The position numbers and the translations under genes are program-made. The notes beneath the pieces are model-generated. The model did not search any database. It had not been told where the DNA came from and was given only the letters and a program-made list of their open reading frames with translations. From positions 588,742-652,741 of the forward strand of contig WBMZ01012071.1 of assembly GCA_013400975.1 (NCBI GenBank): a stretch of DNA of 64,000 bases. The letters run 5' to 3'. Position 1 is the first letter of the stretch; every line of letters begins with the position of its first letter. Positions 60,420 through 64,000 of this stretch are shown here, in pieces. Source of the DNA: Atrichornis clamosus (taxonomy: Eukaryota; Chordata; Aves; Passeriformes; Menuridae).

Positions 60420-62446
60420 ATCAGGTTTTAAAAAAGGTTAAAAACGCTCTAGCAAAAGAGTTCAGAAGTGTGTTTCTCATAAAAATGAAAAGATCATTTT
60501 AGAAATTTTAGATTAGTTTATACCACACCAAACACAATATGGGGCTGCAAGTAAGTTCCGAATTTACACTAAAATGCATACCATTTCTGGATCAGAAGCA
60601 TCTAATTCAGCATATTCTATTAAAAAGGCAGCACGTAATTGGTTTACTTAGAGAATCTACAAATGCAAACTGTCCGCATATCAGCCTGTATAAGCACATC
60701 AATCCAAGGACTTTGGTTCTGATTTAATAAAGACATCTAGCAGAGTAGCAACTTGTGTGACAAATGCCAGCCACCAGTGCTTGAGCAGGCACTAGACAAA
60801 AAAAATAAACGTTTATAAAATACTGGGGTATTCTGAAGTGATTTTTGAAAGCATAGAACCTAATTAAACTTTGACTGAAGCCTATGGGTGTTATGTAATT
60901 GGTTTAACCAAGAAGAATAGAAGGCCCAGAACACCATATTCCAGCTGATCCCTGGAAATACTAATTTCATATTAGCTGCAGCTTCATGTAGCTCCTGGAG
61001 GAAACAGCAAGCATGAGAATGGAATCAGCCCAATGTTGTAAGATCCATAAGAAGTTTTCAAGATGAATTTTCAGAAATGTTATCATTTTGATAGCAAAAT
61101 TTTGTTCTTTCTACTGTAGCTTCTTTCCCGTCAGAAAAGGTAGGAAATAATCAAAGTGATCCTTCAGCCTGACCCAGTACCTTAAAGAGCTGCCCGCATG
61201 TTCAGGAATGGGCAGTGCCCTGGAGCTCAGATGAGTTCCCATTTCTGTGAATATTTTTGCATCCTGTGTTATTTTCTAAGGCAGTAAGATCACTTCGCTC
61301 CCACCTACACTCTTGATCAGATGCTGTTACACAACAGCTCCCCTTTGAACAGCTCGCTTTATGTCACCTACACACCTGAAAGGACAAATAGTCCAGCTTT
61401 GTGTGCCCCTTTAGGTCATCTGTGCTTTATCCTTTGCTGCCACTGTTCTTCAGAGCCTTTGAGAAGCTTCCACCTGCGCCCCTGTTTCAATATGGGGATT
61501 TTCTGACAGCAAATGCATAACAAATTATTTCTAGAAGGAGGTACCATGTTGTTAGATCCAAAAACATCCTTCCCAGATACATTTCACCCATTTGGTCTGA
61601 TAGATTTCCTAAATGGCCATATTTGTTCTGAGGTGGTAATTTCTGCAACACAGAATTTGATTTTGTGTAACAAAGCAACATTTTGAACAATAATTTAGAT
61701 GTGCCTAATGAGAACAGTTTTATAGCAGGACAGTCAGAGTTTTTTATTTTCTCTTAGCATTATCTAACTGAGCAAAATGCCTGGGAGCCTACAGTAAAAA
61801 ACCAACAAGTAGGACAAGACTTTACACAAACACTTTTCACATTCCTGAGGAAGATGCCATGGAAAGCATGTGAAATGAAATACTTTTCTCTTACCAAACC
61901 AGGACATTGGATGAGATACTAATTTACCCATAAATGTTGACTATATAAAAATATATATTCTGAAAGCCTATAAATGGAATTTATCTGAGACAAGGATAAT
62001 ACAGATGAATTTTTTTGTATAAAAAAACAAACAGAAAAGAATTAAACCCACAAAATGCCAAAACTGCAGCTCTCTGTTCCTAAATAGAATGGCATCTTCC
62101 ACAAAGCCCTCCTTAGCAAAGACTTTATTTTAAGAAAATATCTATTTAATTTCATCTTCCTCCTGTCAAGCTTCATTTAAGGTCTTTTAAAAGCAATTAT
62201 ATCTCATATCTTTTGATTAGGACATCTTTTTTACTCAATCAAAATTTAGGTACTGTGCTTTCCAATGAATTTACGTTTGGATGGATTAAGAAAGTAGAGT
62301 TAAAACCACATCCAGATTTTATGGGAGGATGAGAAAGACTGCAGATGAATGCGGATTAAACTCTCCAGCAAAGACTAAAGTCTTACTTGAACATATGAGA
62401 AGTGTCAATTCAGTGACTACAGCTTCTCTAAGTAGAGACCACTGGA

Positions 62447-62500
62447 TTCACAGAAAATGGAGCTGGAAAGGCTCTTAAGCCAAACTACTTTCCAGAGACA
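62447..62500 (-). mobile_element. Possible CR1 3'-tail fragment
   Basis: GGATTCACAGAAAATGGAGC, then TGGAAAGGCTCTTAAGCC loosely follows the reverse complement of a CR1 3' end (ATCATAGAAT, GGTTGGAAAGGAC). It is short and diverged. Confidence 0.35.
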
Positions 62501-62526
62501 CTTGAGCTGTAGTTTTTCAGTAGTTT

Positions 62527-62645
62527 TGCACTGAAACAGGTTGTCCAGGAGTTGTGTGTGCCCCAGTCCTGGAAGTGTCCAAGGCTAGGGTGGATGGGGT
62601 CCTGAGAAACCTGATCTTCAGCAAGTGAAATACTCTACTCCAACT
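62527..62645 (+). mobile_element. CR1 fragment (3' region)
   Basis: CAGGTTGTCCAGGAGTTGTG, then CCTGGAAGTGTCCAAGGCTA, GGGTGGATGGGGTCCTGAGA, AACCTGATCTTCAGC follows the CR1 3' region (CAGGCTGCCCAGGGAAGTGG, CCTGGAAGTGTTCAAGGCCA, GGATGGGGCTTTGAGCAACC). Plus strand, moderately diverged, cut off before the tail. Confidence 0.7.
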
Positions 62646-62669
62646 CCCAGTATGCTGCACTTCGCACTC

Positions 62670-63178
62670 CTCAGAGTACATCTAGAATAATTCACCCTGT
62701 TTTGGGCTCCCCAGTAAAATAGAGATGCTGATAAACTTAAGTGAGTTTGATCCCTGTACTGGCCATTCACTTAGGAGTTGGACTCGATATATTCTGTGAT
62801 TCTCAGTTGAGTAGACAGTCACAAAGATGGTAAGGGATGAGAGCACTTGTCCTTGAGGATGAGCAGAGAGAATTGGGCTTGTTCAGCCTGTGACAGGCTT
62901 AGAGGGCACATAATAGCAGCTCTCCAAGGCTTGACAGGAGATTGTCAAGAAAATGGAGCCAGGCTCTTCACAATGGTGCAATGGTGGGCAAGAGAGAAAT
63001 TGAGACATGGGAAGTGATTACTGATTAGGAGAAAACCCTTCTTTACGTCAACGCCAGACCAATATAGGTTGTCCAGAGAGGTTCTGCAGTCTCCACCCTT
63101 GGGAGGTTTCCCAAGATGAGACTAGATAACGCCCTGGGCAACTTGGTCTGACCTCAAACGCTGCCCTGCCTTGAGCTG
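62670..63178 (+). mobile_element. CR1 LINE copy with a nested CR1 tail
   Basis: Starts like the CR1 segment around TTCTGGGCTCCCCAGTA, resumes at CACAAAGATGGTAAGGGATG and runs through GGGCTTGTTCAGCCTG, GATGGAGCCAGGCTCTTC-like and CTTCTTTA blocks to GTTGTCCAGAGAGGTTCTGC, then the divergent 3' end near GGGCAACTTGGTCTGACCTC. About 66 bp (62746-62811) ending in GGAGTTGGACTCGATATATT CTGTGATTC looks like the extreme 3' end of another CR1 inserted within it. It ends some 50 bp before the AK5 CpG island. Confidence 0.7.
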
Positions 63179-63229
63179 GAGGCTACAGCAGAGATGATTT
63201 CAGATCTCTTCCTGTGACTCGCCGATCAC

Positions 63230-64000
63230 AGATGCTCATGACTGATCGTAGTTCGTGGCTTTTTGCCAGCCCAAAGTCTCGCTCTTCCAAAACACCGTGC
63301 CAAGGGCAAGAGACCGCGTTATACCGGGAGGTTTCCACCACTACCTCTGCGCTACACCCGTGCCCAGCTGTCCCCGCCGCCGCTCTCCGCGCAGCCGGGG
63401 GAGCCGGTCCGCTCGCAGCCGGGGCATCCTGCCCGCGGCTCGGCGCCAGGCACAGCCCCTCACCGCCTCCGCTCGGCGCCTCACCGCGGGCACCCCCCGA
63501 AACTTTGCCCGGCAGCCTGCGCACACTCTCGCTCCCCGCCGGGGGAAAACGTGCTCTGGCTCCCTCCGTGCAGCGGGCACGGGGAGGCGGGCGGCTGCCT
63601 CCCTCCTGCCTCCCTCCTCCCTCCCTCTCCGGCTCGCCCGCCCGCGGAAGCCTCGGCGAGGCTCCCGCATTGCACCGCCGCGCAGAGCCGAGCGCGGGGC
63701 TCGGGCTGCCCACCCGCCCCGCCGGCGCCCCTGTCCCCGGCTGGCGGAATGAGCGCCGGCGAGGCGAAGGAGTATCTGGCCCGCAGGGAGATCCCGCAGC
63801 TTTTCGAGGTAGGCGAGGCACAGGGGGAGGCGTTTTCCGCCCCGTCGGGGGATGCTCCGCGCTGGGACCGCGCGGCGGGCAGGGCTGAAGGTGTCTGGAA
63901 GGACGGAGCAGGCGGAGGCTGCGGCTCGCGTACCTTGCGCGGGGAGCCGCGCCGCGGAGCGCTGGCCGCCGGCCCGGGCCGGGTGGGCGCTGGCGGCGCG
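63230..64000 (+). promoter_or_regulatory. CpG-island promoter and 5' region of AK5
   Basis: GC- and CpG-dense sequence starts abruptly at about 63230, just after a CR1 cluster, and continues past coding exon 1 to the window end. A pyrimidine-rich stretch of CCTCC repeats (about 63597-63632) lies 120-150 bp upstream of the ATG. No TATA box is seen. The frame from the AK5 ATG stays open into intron 1, so retention of the intron would not terminate at once. The large reading frames here on both strands are composition artefacts. Confidence 0.82.
63749..63808 (+). CDS. AK5: AK5 (adenylate kinase 5) coding exon 1, gene continues to the right
   Basis: AK5 is an adenylate kinase (ATP + AMP = 2 ADP) with two kinase domains, cytosolic and in one isoform nuclear, enriched in brain. 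Only the first 20 codons are here: MSAGEAKEYLARREIPQLFE, then the donor GAG|GTAGGC, phase 0. AKEYLARREIPQLFE matches the start of vertebrate AK5, the DPY-30/RII-alpha-like helix that precedes the kinase domains; only the first few residues differ from human (MNTND, from memory). The ATG has G at -3. The exon sits in a CpG island and the gene runs divergently from PIGK, the order and orientation known at human 1p31.1. No kinase P-loop is in the window. Identification rests on this short match plus synteny. Confidence 0.93.

Larger units (their letters stand above)
48641..63229. other. PIGK-AK5 intergenic region
   Basis: About 14.6 kb between the two divergent promoters, mostly AT-rich. It holds a palindrome cluster (49981-50049), a TGATTGAT/ATCAATCA motif cluster (54622-54667), an orphan exon-like unit on the minus strand (56948-57046), old non-LTR fragments (58405-58500, 59225-60130) and a CR1 cluster (62447-63178). 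Apart from these I see no gene. None of the short reading frames in 48900-56900 has a recognisable domain. Confidence 0.75.

Noticed and set aside
63183..63888. Long open frames on both strands across the AK5 CpG island (up to 224 codons)
   Set aside because: Composition artefact. The real coding exon is in a different plus-strand frame (63749-63808).

Overview
This is a vertebrate genomic window, almost certainly from a bird. Three things show it: protein-coding exons separated by GT-AG introns, CpG-rich promoters, and several CR1 LINE fragments (both the reverse-transcriptase C-terminal part and the typical avian CR1 3' tail), with no Alu, L1 or B1-type repeats. The two genes match the order PIGK - AK5 known from human 1p31.1. 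Nothing prokaryotic, no CRISPR and no intact virus was seen.

Layout. Positions 1-48240 hold most of PIGK on the minus strand, the catalytic subunit of the GPI transamidase. Ten coding exons, 355 codons in total, join in phase with consensus splice sites from the ATG at 48238-48240 down to 3570. The final exon, expected to carry the C-terminal membrane helix, is not found and should lie left of position 1. Intron 9 is very large (about 30 kb, 3646-33655). It contains an isolated CpG-rich block at about 29235-29505 with an eleven-unit hexanucleotide tandem repeat and a strong CTCF-like motif, a second CTCF-like motif near 18010, a near-consensus RFX X-box at 20499, and an old CR1 remnant. Introns 8 and 3 carry further CR1 fragments, and the intron 3 copy includes the only N in the window.

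Positions 47560-48640 are the CpG-island promoter of PIGK. The interval 48641-63230 is AT-rich and intergenic. It contains an unrecognised exon-like 99-bp unit on the minus strand (56948-57046), a 26-bp perfect palindrome, and remnants of old non-LTR elements. A nested CR1 cluster (62447-63178) abuts the second CpG island (63230-64000), which contains coding exon 1 of AK5 (63749-63808, plus strand). The two genes are divergently transcribed.

PIGK acts in the ER lumen, attaching GPI anchors to proteins. AK5 is a cytosolic or nuclear adenylate kinase, prominent in brain. Their adjacency looks like conserved synteny and not functional coupling. Most of the rest is intron or intergenic sequence in which I see no gene. 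I found no clear undescribed system. The best candidates for a second look are the orphan exon at 56948-57046 and the orphan intronic CpG block with its G-quadruplex-prone repeat and CTCF-like site.
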